Assembly: GCF_918797505.1 (NCBI RefSeq)
Contig: NC_092794.1
Location: forward strand, 64,455,345 to 64,519,344
From: Bemisia tabaci
Lineage: Eukaryota > Arthropoda > Insecta > Hemiptera > Aleyrodidae
DNA: 64,000 nucleotides
Direction of reading: 5' to 3'
Part shown: in pieces, positions 1 to 12,200 of the stretch
Position numbering within the stretch: the stretch's first letter is position 1
Layout of the letters: the number at the start of each line of letters is the position of its first letter
Notes under the pieces: model-generated
What the model was told of the DNA's origin: nothing
Seen by the model: only the letters and a program-made list of their open reading frames with translations
Databases searched by the model: none
Program-made: the position numbers and the translations under genes

Positions 1-2479
1 ATTTGCACTTAATGGCTGTTTTCATCAATCATGACCATGTGAATCAGATTTTTTTCAACATACCTCCTTTAAAATGTTACAGCAATATTACTTGATTTTA
101 CTGCCCGTTTACTGTAAGCATAAAAATATTAGAAATTGGCTGAAAATATTATTTTTTGCCAAAGATTCAAAGATTATTAGCTGATGATATGACTGCACTG
201 TTGTGAGCAAAAATGAAAGGAAAAAAAAAACTTGATTAATAAAAAATCAAAAGTTAGTAGTACGAATTTTCTGTAATGTTTCACAGCATAACATACAGGA
301 TTTTCAACAAAGATACAATATCAATAAGAAATTAAAAAAAGAATATGTGAATACTTAATTATATGTATTTACAATATCTGTAGATATCATTGGACATGGC
401 TGCCACAGAAGCCAATAAACCATAATATGGTAAATTGTTTAGTTGTTGCGGGTACCAAAACGAAAATAGCTTTCATTGCAAAATGGTAGGTTAAATTAAA
501 CAGCCTTTTAAAAAAAAAGAACCGAGACCATTATAATGTTTCAAAATCGTGCAACTTTTTATTTATCTGGAAAATGCCCTGAAGTTTACACAGCCTTCAT
601 TTTTCCACCAAAAAATTTTAGTACATACGTTCAATATTCCTTCTGATAAAGAAGGAGCTGCATGATTTTGAAAACACCGCAATGGAATTGGCTTCCTTGC
701 TGAACACGGTCCAATTAATGCTGAAGTAGAAAGGTTTTTCTGATTAAATACTCAAACATTTTAAAGTATTCCTCGATACGTATCCCTCAATTATTACAAA
801 TTGTATTTTGACTGGGAAACTTTCCAATGTAAGTATGCGTTTCAAAACCTTAAACAACAGCAAATGGGGGTTACTTTAGAGAAAATGGAGACATAAAAGA
901 GAAGGGATTAGATTGCGATTACACCTTCTTAAATTTTTTTTTTATTTTATGTATTACAGTCCTACTTTAGAGTTAATCTAAAGAAAATGATCGAGACGTA
1001 TGATGCAAATGATTAGCTATGTATGTGCATTGTTGTGTACGTGAGAAAGTTTAAAGATGTAACGTTAAAATAATAAATAAAGAATAGATATTACTAATTA
1101 TTGTGATAAAAAAAGAAGAATAAAATGTAGTGAATTTACATAATAGGTAAGTGAGTTCAACGCACAATTTCAACTTTAAGAACGAAGCAAGAGGAATTTG
1201 ATGTCACAATGACTGGAAAAACGCAAGAGCTGTAAAACATATATTATACACTTCAGATAATTTTGTGTTTAATTTTTTCTTTCTTCTTATTTAACTAATA
1301 TTTACAGAAAGAAGCTGCTTTGATCGAATTTTACAAGTTCTAGTGGCAACCACTGTCATCATGATATATACATCTGTACAAGCAAAAAGTAAAAGTTGAA
1401 TTGGATCAGAACTTAAAGAAAAGCTAAAAATGTTTTAAAAAGAACTTCTGTTACAAATTCTGTAGCATCAAAAGCTAAAAATATAAGTAGAAAAAACGTC
1501 CGGAAAATTTGGAGGAAAATATTAATCATTGAAAAATGATTCAAGTTTTAAGAAGCATTATAGTGACTTTTACTTGTTATGAAATCTAACTGCAGGCTCT
1601 CATCTTAAGATTGAAGAAGTCCCAAAAACAAAAAGATGACCTCAGCATTCAGTTTGAAGGGGAAAATATTGATCATGAAAAAGATCGGTTTTGAGACAGT
1701 ATAATTTTCAATCCTTTCATAAGATAAGGGATTAGGACATCAAAATTTAGCAAAATGCAAGATTATTACACCAATTATAAGTGGACTAAAAAGATACAGA
1801 ACTTAGACCATCAATAAAGAGCTATCTATTGATGACATCAGGCACTTTCTACTCATTTTTTACCCCAACCCCCTCCAATCCACTTAATAAGAGGTTCATC
1901 AGGTAGTTCTACAACCCCCCTTTCCATAAGTACAAAATGTCACTTATACACGACTCTGAATCTCCAACAATTGCAGAAAATACAATAACACTCGTGACCA
2001 CCCATTCTTCCTTATCAAATACATATTTTGATTCAATTTACTTTCTCATGTAGCTTTGCTTGTTAATTATAAACAAATATATCAATGGCTATGGTCAGAT
2101 TTCCTTGAAGAAAATAAAAGATTAACACAGATTTCTAAACATTGCCATTGAGATACCCATATTTCATATTTAGCTGTCAATATGGTAGGCATGAGGAAAA
2201 AATAGGTGCTGAGCAATTTGAAATATTTTTCTTGTAGTACCTAAATGACAGCAGGTATTCAAAATTCAGCAATTATCTGTTGGATTCTGGGTTCCAATAT
2301 CATACCATTCTGAAGGATACGACAGTGAATTTGAGCATTAAAAAAATTACAGCTTGAGTGAATAAGTTTGAAAGCATCTTTTCAGAACATTTTAAAACTG
2401 CTAGGAAAGAAAAAAGACATTAAACAGATCCAATAGAAATTCAACTTAACTTATAGGAAAAGAATTTGATGATTTTGAC
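1..2479. other. AT-rich region downstream of SUMO
   Basis: I see no convincing coding exon or recognisable element here. The part nearest 2479 should hold the SUMO 3' untranslated region, which is transcribed on the minus strand. The rest is AT-rich with short homopolymer runs. A SUMO polyadenylation site somewhere in this stretch is inferred; I could not place it. Confidence 0.5.
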
Positions 2480-5400
2480 TTAACTGCCTCCAGTCTGCTG
2501 CTGGTACACCTCAATGGTGTCTCCTTCGTCCATTTCAAGGGAGGCTGGTGTGTCATCCTTGCTGATTGGTGTGCCGTCAAACCTGAATCTGACTGCTGCC
2601 ATGGCAAAACCCTGTAATTAAATACAATGACTGATCAACCAAAAACTGAGGAAATGTTATCTCTAAAGCTTCTCTCTGATGCCATTGCAAAATAAACAAT
2701 ATTTGTTTTGCAAAATTTTAATTAATTGGGACATTCCTACAAGATGTCTTTAACTTTAAGAGCTTCAATGATGATTTTTGAGGTTTTGTTTTTGCATCAA
2801 ACGTAGGCAGAAGTTGTGTATACAAGTCACAATGATTAGCATACCCATCCTTTTTGCCATGTACAACACTTTCAAGTTTCAATATAATCAGATTGGATAT
2901 GAAAGGATTTTTGCTTCCCAAAATCTGATTAACAACCTCTGCATAGGGGGCATGGGAACCAGAACAAATAATGAAGACTATCGTTGGACACTTTCTATGA
3001 CCAGTAACTGCATTAAGGTGTTGCAGAATTTGCATGAGTAAGTATGAGAAGACTGTCTTAGACATCAGTATTCTCTCACTCTTGCTCCATGAGCAACGTA
3101 AAATATGAATATGTGACATCTCTCTCTCTCTGGCAACTATCATTCAACCTAGTCCCTTCTGTCACAATCTTGGGAGACCTTTCCCAATGAAAGAGCCTGC
3201 AAGAAAAGAGCTGATGAAAGGCTTTCTGAAGTGGTAAAAGTTGTGTCATGTCCATATGGGAAAGATGCGGATGCACGCATCCTGCTGCCTTGCTCTTCAT
3301 TAATCAATGCTTTCACAGAAACTTCATTCAAATTTAGATTAAGTAGGCTAATTTAAAAGTTTCAGCCTGGAAAGGCTCTTTGCTTTAAGAGGAAAGGAAC
3401 TGTCTACTTGTTTGTGTCAATCCTCGTTTGTCATCCTGTTTGATTAAGATTTCCTATTCTCATCCCTGCTCTCCTGATTCTATTTTTCACTTGAGGGAAA
3501 ATAATGAAACTTTAAAGATAAACTCGCAGATACTTCGAAGGGGGGGGGGGGGGAGAGGGTTGCCAACTCAGGAATACTACAGGAGAGAGAGGTAAGGTGA
3601 CTTACGGCAATCCTTTTGCCACTGTCGTAAAAAGTACAAGCATCTCCAAATAAGAATATCTCGGCTTGTGCACATTTTGATAAGTATAATTTGGACCATG
3701 ATAAACAGAAAGGAACAAAGCCACATCAGCTATTGCCAAATTTAATTGGGCGGTTAAATTTTTTACATGAAAGCAGTTGTGCGGATTTTCATGCATATTT
3801 CAGTGAATTTTCTCCATAGTACCGAGCAAGCTCATTACAATTTTCAAGGGATTCCGCAAAAACGTTCTCTCGTAAAAAAGTAAATTGCCCGGTTAAATTT
3901 GGCAATAGCTGATGAAGCTTGGTTCCTTTCTGTTGAGCGAGGTCCATTTGGTGGCTCTTGGCTTGAAATGAACTTTACATCAACTGACTAAAGTTTTTTC
4001 AAGATGTAAGGAGAGTCATTGGCCTGCTATGTTGTTGCAAAGTTCATCATATGAGTTCCCTCTGGTCATTCATTAGTAAAGTAAAGCTCTATTTTCAAAA
4101 CAGGAATGGCTATAAAAAAATAATTTGTAAAATAAGAACATACCACTCTCTCACAGTAAGCTTTCATGAGCTTGGACAAAGCTGTGTGCTTTTTAATTTT
4201 GAACTGGACAATGGTGTTGTCATTTCCTAGCACTTTCAAGTTGATATGATCTTCTCCTTTGGAGTCCTGAAAAGAACACAATGAAATAAATTGAGAATTA
4301 GTGAATAATGTAAAGGGAGTCAAATTTGAAGGTTTTATGGTTTAAGGTTCGGGAGTGGTACCATTTCAGAAATGAATCCTAATATGAAAAGAAACATGAA
4401 GTAGCTTACTATACAAGTAGTGAATCCAAACTGTTGGGTGAGAGGAAGTCAGCACTAACCCAAACACAAACTGATGGCAAGTTTTGACCCGCATGGCACA
4501 GTTGTGGGCATAACTCATTTTTTGACATTTTCTATTCCAGTGCGTGTTAGCTAATTTGAATTTCAGGGGACTGAGGGATTTATTTGAAATTATCAACTAT
4601 TTTGAAGGTGGGCTAAGAGATGCAGTCCCTGTTTAAGTACACTTTGGACAGAATAGATGAGGGGGGGGGGGGGCAACAGGAACGTCCCCTTGGTTTCTTT
4701 TACATGAATTGCCACTGAGGGCCTCCAGATCTTAAGATCGCATTGGAATTTGGTGAACACATCGTCACCTTCTGGCCAAAGTGTCACATGCACCATGCAA
4801 CATTTCAAAATTTCTGTTATTTTATTTTATGTTTAGATAGAGAAATTGTTGGTTGAATCTGTTTGAAAATTTCACTGAATTTTATTTGCGGCACAAAGAG
4901 AATGCAGTGAAATTTTCTGACAGCTTTGTTGAACCATCTCTCTGTAAATAAGTAAAACAGTAGCAGAAACTTTAAAATAGCACATGGTGCTTGTGATACT
5001 TAGGCCGGAAGGTGACAACAAGACAACTAGAAATCATGTCAGTTACTAAGTTGGCAACTGATAATTTGTGGTTTGTGAGCAATTGCAATGCCATCGTTCA
5101 ATTGTTCAATTGCCATCAGGGGTTAATCGCGAGTGAAGACACCGACATGTGCTGACATGGCTTGGTCGACTGCTTATGACAGTCAGAAGTACAACTTATT
5201 TAACCCAAATTTTAAGATGCAGCTGAGTTAATTAGTGACAGTATGTTGTAGAGAGCAGCCAAAACTTACTTACGGTGGTCTCAGTACATTTCATCATTAG
5301 ATGCTGAATACCATCTGCAACCCAGGTACTTAGGAGACCACGCAGATGCAAGACCTAAAAATTAGACTATTCTTCGACGATCATACTTCAAAACTCAGAG

Positions 5401-5707
5401 GTCTTGACAGGTAATTCAGGCCTGGAACATGGATGTGGATGAATAGCGCCGATTTCGGCAACTTCTCGTACGTCTTCAAAGTTGTGTGAATATCGTCACT
5501 TTTGAAACGGTTTTCTCGTTTCTAGCTGTGATGGCTGAGAGCAAGCCAACTTTAGTCAGCTTGAAAGAAATAAGAAAAAGATAGTTTTCGGAAGATGAGC
5601 GATCAAAGGCGGTAAAATAAATTAAATAGAGACCTAACCTCCAAGTTCTTTGGATCGAAAAAAAAGATGATGGTTTCCCACATACTCACCTTACGGTCAT
5701 CCGACAT
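2480..5707 (-). CDS. smt3: SUMO (small ubiquitin-like modifier), complete, 3 coding exons
   Basis: This encodes a ubiquitin-fold modifier that is conjugated to lysines of nuclear and cytoplasmic proteins through the SAE1/SAE2 and Ubc9 cascade. Coding exons in transcript order are 5690-5707, 4144-4266 and 2480-2611. All junctions are GT-AG and all are phase 0, giving 90 residues. The protein starts MSDDRK. The second exon holds the first beta strands ([11 protein letters not shown], then VQFKIKKHT). The third exon holds VRFRFDG, the Ubc9-binding acidic EEGD-like stretch ([16 protein letters not shown]), and one residue (S) after the Gly-Gly. A SENP-type protease would remove that residue to expose the conjugation site. 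The short N-terminus without a PsiKxE site resembles insect Smt3 more than vertebrate SUMO-2/3. Two palindromic transposons lie in its introns (3689-3951 and 4762-5018). Exon structure and identity are certain; transcript ends were not determined. Confidence 0.97.
3689..3951. mobile_element. Palindromic MITE, family 1, copy 1 (SUMO intron 2)
   Basis: This non-coding element of about 260 bp has long imperfect inverted ends. The left end near 3691 (TTGGACCATGATAAACAGAA) is complemented by the right end near 3950, and inner ends read AGCTATTGCCAAATTTAA and its complement. Two diverged copies occur at 33210-33463 and 49588-49817. No ORF is seen. It was mobilised in trans by an unknown transposase. 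Confidence 0.8.
4762..5018. mobile_element. Palindromic MITE, family 2, copy 1 (SUMO intron 1)
   Basis: The ends are inverted (ATCGTCACCTTCTGGCCAAA on the left, with the complement of GTCACCTTCCGGCCTAAG on the right). The interior contains GAGAAATTGTTGGTTGAATC and its diverged complement, so almost the whole element can fold. Related copies are at 52389-52647 and 59618-60104. Confidence 0.8.
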
Positions 5708-6253
5708 TTTTGACTCGTAGATTCGCGGTCCGTGAACAAATTTCACACGATGCGAAAAGGTTATTTAAATAAATTAGATTTTTAAATCTCAGAAAAACAG
5801 TAACCACGCTCAATCAAAAATTGTTTTCGACTTCGACAGGTCAGGTGAACACGGCTGAACAACTTTAAAATTTCCTCAATGCTCATTGATGCACGGGCTG
5901 AAGTGAAAAAATTCCCATGCTGCAATGTTTACTCACGATAAACACAACAACAACAACAACGTCAAGATAAGGTTATGGTGGTGGAGTCCGAGGCAAGTTC
6001 TAAATTAATTTTCGAGTTTTCAGATTGTTTGAACGCAGTATTTTATTTTTTCAAACAGTTCAGGTGACAGTTATTAATCATTTATCATCCATGCTCCTGT
6101 CGGATATGGGTGTCGTAGAATTTAAGGACTTCGGTAACTAGTTACGCACCCTTGGTCAAGTGCTTTGATGAATCATGATGCAATTGTGAGTACGTACTCA
6201 TTTAGTTCCTTTCCTTCTCTCTCAGCGGTCCCATTCCAGTTCATTTCTTCGAG
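5708..6253. promoter_or_regulatory. Bidirectional promoter region between SUMO and UVSSA
   Basis: The two start codons are divergent and 546 bp apart, with no room for separate large promoters. The stretch should hold both 5' untranslated regions and a shared promoter. I see no clear TATA box. A short CAA trinucleotide run lies near 5945-5960. The shared-promoter role is inferred from spacing only. Confidence 0.6.
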
Positions 6254-9200
6254 ATGGCCTCTACTGCAGCAGATCCTGAAGTGCTGTTTGAACTAGAGAA
6301 TCTTGTCGAAGATCTCACGCACTCCGGTCAGAAAACCTTGGATGCATCTAAACTGAAAAGACTCAAGTCAATCTGCAAGTAAGTTCTTCCTTTAGAACCA
6401 GGTAACGAATTATCTGAAGTAGTTATCCAATTTTTTTTATACCAAGCCCCGTTTCTGTAATGTAGCTCTTAACCCATCCGCCTTATATGATGAGTATACT
6501 CGTCAGCGGGCGCCCATGGTAGGATACTATCTCAGCTGACGACTTAATTCGCGTTAATTGTTGGCAATGCGAGGTTTGAGATACCACCTATAGAAAAAGC
6601 GAAAAAACGCTGTCAAAAAAATCGCACAGCAATGCGGACAGATGCCGAGAATTAACTCGTCAACTGAGATATGTCCTGCGCACGCCCTGACGAGTATACT
6701 CGTCAAATGAGACGAATGGGTTAACAAGTGCAAGAACTTTTGTAAGAGCCATTGCTGGATCCCGTAAATTTTCCGAAGGAAGTGATAGTAGGTATCATGA
6801 TATTATTTGAAGCTGTAATTCATGTTGGAGTTGTCATACAATTTCTGTACCACCTGAATTTTCACCTGACTTCTCAAATTTTTAAAAACTCGCTTCATGA
6901 ATGGCAAGTCTGTGAGACTTTTCTTCATTTTTACTAAACTTGCATTAACGGTCTGCTCAACATATTGGTTCATCTTTATCCTCCAACTTTCATAGACAAA
7001 TTGACAAGCTGGAATTCTTGTTTCTGATTGGCTTTTTTAATGGATGGCTTTATTTTGATGGTTGTGTAATTGTGTTTATGAAGGTCTGAGTAGAATAATC
7101 AGACAATACAATCATCTAAAAGAATGGGCCAATTGCACAAAATCGTGTTTTGATGCTTGATTCTTGTAGATTAGCTAACATTAATAAGATCTGTCCAAAC
7201 TGAAACTTTCTACATTCACTATTAACCGAGATATCGCCCTTTGAAAAGTCGGGATTTTGACGTCATCCACCGCAGCAGTGACACCCTTGGTTTCTTCCCC
7301 TTTTGTTCGATCAATGATGGAGGAAATGCAATGAAAAACCTCACAGACATTAAATATAAACGAACTCAAGAAACAGACGGATTCGCGCTTCGAGGATCTT
7401 CTTATCAGGAGATAATGCACTCGACGCGAAGAGATTTGGCGGTCAGTCAGTTCACCACAGTTTGTTAATGTTTTATGTCGTTTAAGTTTTGCGTTGCGTC
7501 TCCTGCATCATTGATCGAAGAGAAGAGGAAGAAACCAAGCGTGTCACTGCCGCGGTAGATGACGTCAAAAACCTGACTTTTCAAAGTGCGATATCTCTGT
7601 TAATATTAACCGTGGAAAGTTGCAGTTTGGACGGATCTTATTATTGTCAGTTAATTTACAAGAATCAAGCATCAAAAACAATTTTGTGATCAGCGCAACT
7701 GGCCCATTAACTATCAGGGATGTGGATTCTCATTTTTAGACTGTCACCCATCGTTGAATTACTCTCTAATTTTTCTGTTTTTCCTTTTGACTTTTTAGAC
7801 AGTCTTCTTCTTACATTGAAAGGATGTACACACTTGTCATGGACTTCATGAAAAAAGATCATGCAGAAATTCGATTCAGCGCTTTTCAGATCTGTGATGA
7901 ATTTTTCAGGTGAGATGAACTGTCTCATACTACATTACCTCTTTTAACTTCCTCTACCATAAGTAAATCCAAAGGGGATGAGACGTATGAAAATTCATCT
8001 TGTAAGTTCTCATCAATTGGGATGTTTTAAATTGGTTTTATACCTGATATCTTGGGCCTGCTATATGTAGTCAGGAAACATTGTACAGTGTGTTCCAGAT
8101 TTAATTAGCAGGAGCTCAGGGGACAGTTCTTAAGGTCAAAATGAGTATTTTTTCCTGAAAACATGGGTCATTTTGATGACCTTCTATTTTGCTCTGAACA
8201 TACAAATTGCTAAACAATTTAAAATCTTGTTGATTTCACCACATGTTGTAAAAAACATGCCATTTTCACCTTGATGTTGCAATAAACATGCAAATCTTAT
8301 GCTGCTGTTCCCATTGTGAAAACTCGTTCTTGGACTTTTCATTTTTGCCTGCAATTGATGGCAACCATGGATCACATAGTTGAAAAGTTTTTGTATCCTT
8401 GGTTCTGAGGAACTTGCCGCACCCTGGTGAAACAGAGTACCTCTTGTTCCTATCGTGTCACTGCTATTTTATTTTATAAGTATCTGTGCCTCGTAAGTAG
8501 ATAATAAGACTTCATATTGATTTTTCAGGAGATCTCACCTTTTTCGTGAGCTCATCATTGCAGATTTACAGCAAATTTTCGAATTGACAGCAGAGATCAA
8601 TGCTAAAAATCGAATGCCACCACCCAGAAAAGTAGCAGAAAACCTGAAGAAAATGGCTTTGAAAACTGTGAAGGAATGGAATTCAGTCTATGGACCTGCA
8701 TATAAAAGGCTTTCTTTAGGACTCCAATATCTACAAAAATGTGCAAAGGTAAGAATTTTTCTTTTTTATTTGCTGGACTTGTGCCCTTTTATCCAACGAT
8801 CCTCCAATTTCATGTCCCATGTTTTCCTCAATTTTCAGTAATATTTTCAACTTTTTAAGTTGTAACAATTTGGAAGCTGTTTTCAGAATTACACAAAATG
8901 TGGGTACTTAGTGTTTAATTTGCAGTCATTCTTAGTCATTCATTTGCCCTCTGTAAACAGTCTATTAGTCCAAGGAAGTTGAAGAAGTTACATCCATCCT
9001 AGATGTCAGTAGAAGATCATTGATTTTACAAAAAAATTATAAGTTTTCATCATTACAATTAGAAAATTGTTTGTAAAGGACTGATGCCTATCAAGATTTA
9101 AGCTCTTTAATCATCAAGCAAATTCTTGAAAGAAATATCAACTTTTGTCTTGTTTTATAGACTGGTTTAACCGTCTCTCATTAATGTAAGAAGAGATTAG

Positions 9201-12200
9201 CCAAGGTGTCATGTGTTTTCACTGATTTATTTATTTAATAAATGTGCTAAAGCTTTTCGGCTTTATTAAATAAATAAATCAGTGAAAACACATAACACCT
9301 TGGCTAATCTCTTCTTACATTAATCATATTTCAAGTGGTGTTACTAATCATAATGAATGGTCTCTCATTAAAACCCTGACTTTTTTCAAGTATCGTCTCA
9401 TGTAACTAACTATTTTTCCCCATTTTCCAGATTAATTTTGAGCGCTTAGAACGAGAGGAATCGTTAACTCGTGATTTAAATAGACAGATTGAAAGGAGGA
9501 AACGAATGGAAATAGAGGCCAAATTAATTAAACTACATGCTGAAATTTCAGGTACCAGATCTGCTATCCACGTATTTGGGTCAACAAATTTTCCTTTGGT
9601 CTTCTTGATTCTTAATTTGTGTAAAATTTCTGCTTAAATTTTGTATGTAAAATTGGGCAAACTTTAATCATTCCCTCCAAACTTTCATTAGCTTAATAGG
9701 TAAAATTTCATTCAAAATCTTGTAAAAATGGGTTCATTATCAGGCTCTTCAAATCAACTGAAAACATTTGAGTATATTGACTTTGTAAGTCATGATTGTA
9801 GCATCGCAAAAAGAGGATACTGTAACAACTCCATCTTCGTAATGAAGTTGATTCTCCTTCAATTGGATGTACTCAAATTATAAGTATGTTATTTTACAAA
9901 ATGTGATACAACTTCTTCAGAACTTCCAAGCGCAGAAGAATTTGCCAAGTGGTTTGGTAGCTTTGCCTATTGATAGTTGCAATCATAACTCTTGGCAACC
10001 AAAAACGATATCATTTTGCAGGTTGCAAGATTTTCCTTCCTTGCACTTGAGCAAAGATTTTAGATTTTCATCAGTTGTTAATGAGAACAATTGTATTCAA
10101 CTTTGTCATTTACAAAGAAAAAACACTGCCTTTTTTTTATAAAAAAGATAAAAGAAGAGTTTGTTAAATATTTCAGAGGTCTCATTTACATTTGAAAAGT
10201 GATAGAATATTCCTGCACTTTTTGACATTTATTTTGACTTGGGGATGATTTCAGAGAATGAAACAGAAATCAGGATGGCAGTCAATGCATTGGAAGCTTG
10301 TATGGGTATATTAGTTCCCAGATTAAATGATTTTTCGCTTGATGATGAAGACGGGTCTTTCTCTACTGAAAAGCCATCTACATCTGCAGAAAGTACATCC
10401 TCAAGTAAAGTTGCAGTTGAAGAAGAAAACTTTGCCATTGAAGATGAGGCAAACCTAGAGTATCGTGAGAGAGGAATGAGCTCAAAGTATGCCATAGAAA
10501 TCTGTCTAAATGAAGGTAAGTTTTGTTCCTATTTATACATTCTGAATTAAATTAACTGAAGTGTACTGATGTATCAGCAAGCAACAGGCCGTAGAATTAT
10601 TTGGGTGGAGGGTGAAGGGGGAGTTGTTTCACTTAGCTGTGATCAAAGGCTTGTCTGACTGTCATTTTTAGGTCCACAGCAACCCAAGTAGTACAGGTTT
10701 CAATAAATTTTAATCACACATAGCCTGTTTCCGATAACTTTCCTTTTTCACTGTATGCGCAGGGTGCGGATTACTGTATCCCGTGCATACAGCCGAAAAG
10801 GAAAAGTCATCTGAAATGGGCTCTGACAAAATAATTGCTGCATCGCAGTGTTGTCAATGTTGTCTTTTCACTGATTTAAGGAACTTCTAATATTAAAATT
10901 GACTCCAATAAAATTGAAATAAGTTGCAATTTTTTTTTATTTCAAATTGCTTAGGCACCTTACACATGTAGCATATTTTATTGATCATTTTATATCGGCA
11001 TTTACCAGCTCAATGATGCAAAAGTAATCCAGCTTCATGGTTATGATCGCAAAATGTTTTCTATATTCTCATTGCATTGTTCTACTTGTAAATACCTCCT
11101 CTTCATAGCCAGACTGCTGAATACTCAAAACTCCCCATCTCAAAAGAAGGGTTACTTGCAGCTACCGATTTTTCTAAGGAATCTGTATACCAGATCTCCA
11201 AAATGTCATTAACTTGTTTTTGCCGAGCATGTTTGCCAGGTCCCTTTTTGATCTGGGGCACTGATATTTTCATTCTTTTGATATCGTTTTTCAACTTCAC
11301 AGGTCCTGTTATTCATGAAAGCTCAGAAAATAAAGCAGTTCTGGAAAATGCTGTAGATCAGCATAAACTTCTAAGTAATAAATTTACATCAATGTTGAAG
11401 TCATGGGAAAGAACTCTATCCAAGATTGGTAAGTAGGAGTTCAAAATTGCCTAACATTTTAAAATTCAGATAATCGTTGAACAAGGATCATACCAAATTA
11501 AGTAAAATGAGAATTGCTACACTTAAAAAAACTAAAACTTCCCTTACTTATTTCTTTATCTGTAAGTCATTTTGGAGTCTTTACCGCCCTTCCTTCTCAG
11601 TGATGATAGCGCTTAAGTTTCCTTTCAATTCTTATCTAATCTAAAAATAAGGTGACTGTGTTTAATCCACAGTACAATAATTAATTACCATCTGTCTTAG
11701 TCACTACCTTTTTATGTATTGTTGTAAGAAATAGAGACTCATTTGGCACTGTTTTTTTCGCATTAATTTGTAAAAATCTAATCAATTAGTGCATGTGTGT
11801 TTTGTGCATTTCTGTGTCATCAATGCCTTTTTGAAATCCCTTTATTTTTCTTCAATATGATTTCTAATAGGTAAAAAAGAGGATTTAGAAAAAGTGGTTG
11901 ATTTAAAAAAAAAAGTTGAACAAGTGGTACAGAAATTCAAAACATTGAAAATCATTAAAATGCGTGGAGAGGATGAAGTCTCGACAGATTCTGAACTGGA
12001 GGACGTTCCAATCGATGAAACTGTAGTTCTGGCAGCTGAAGATCCCAACAAAGAGGCCAACATAAAGGATCCAAAACTCAGTGAAGCTGCTTCAACCAAT
12101 GATAAAACATGTGAGACTGCTAGTCAAAAAGGAGTTGTGGCAAAAGACAGCAATGCTTGGAGTATACTATCTACAGAGGAAAAAGCAGAAGTAAGTTCTT

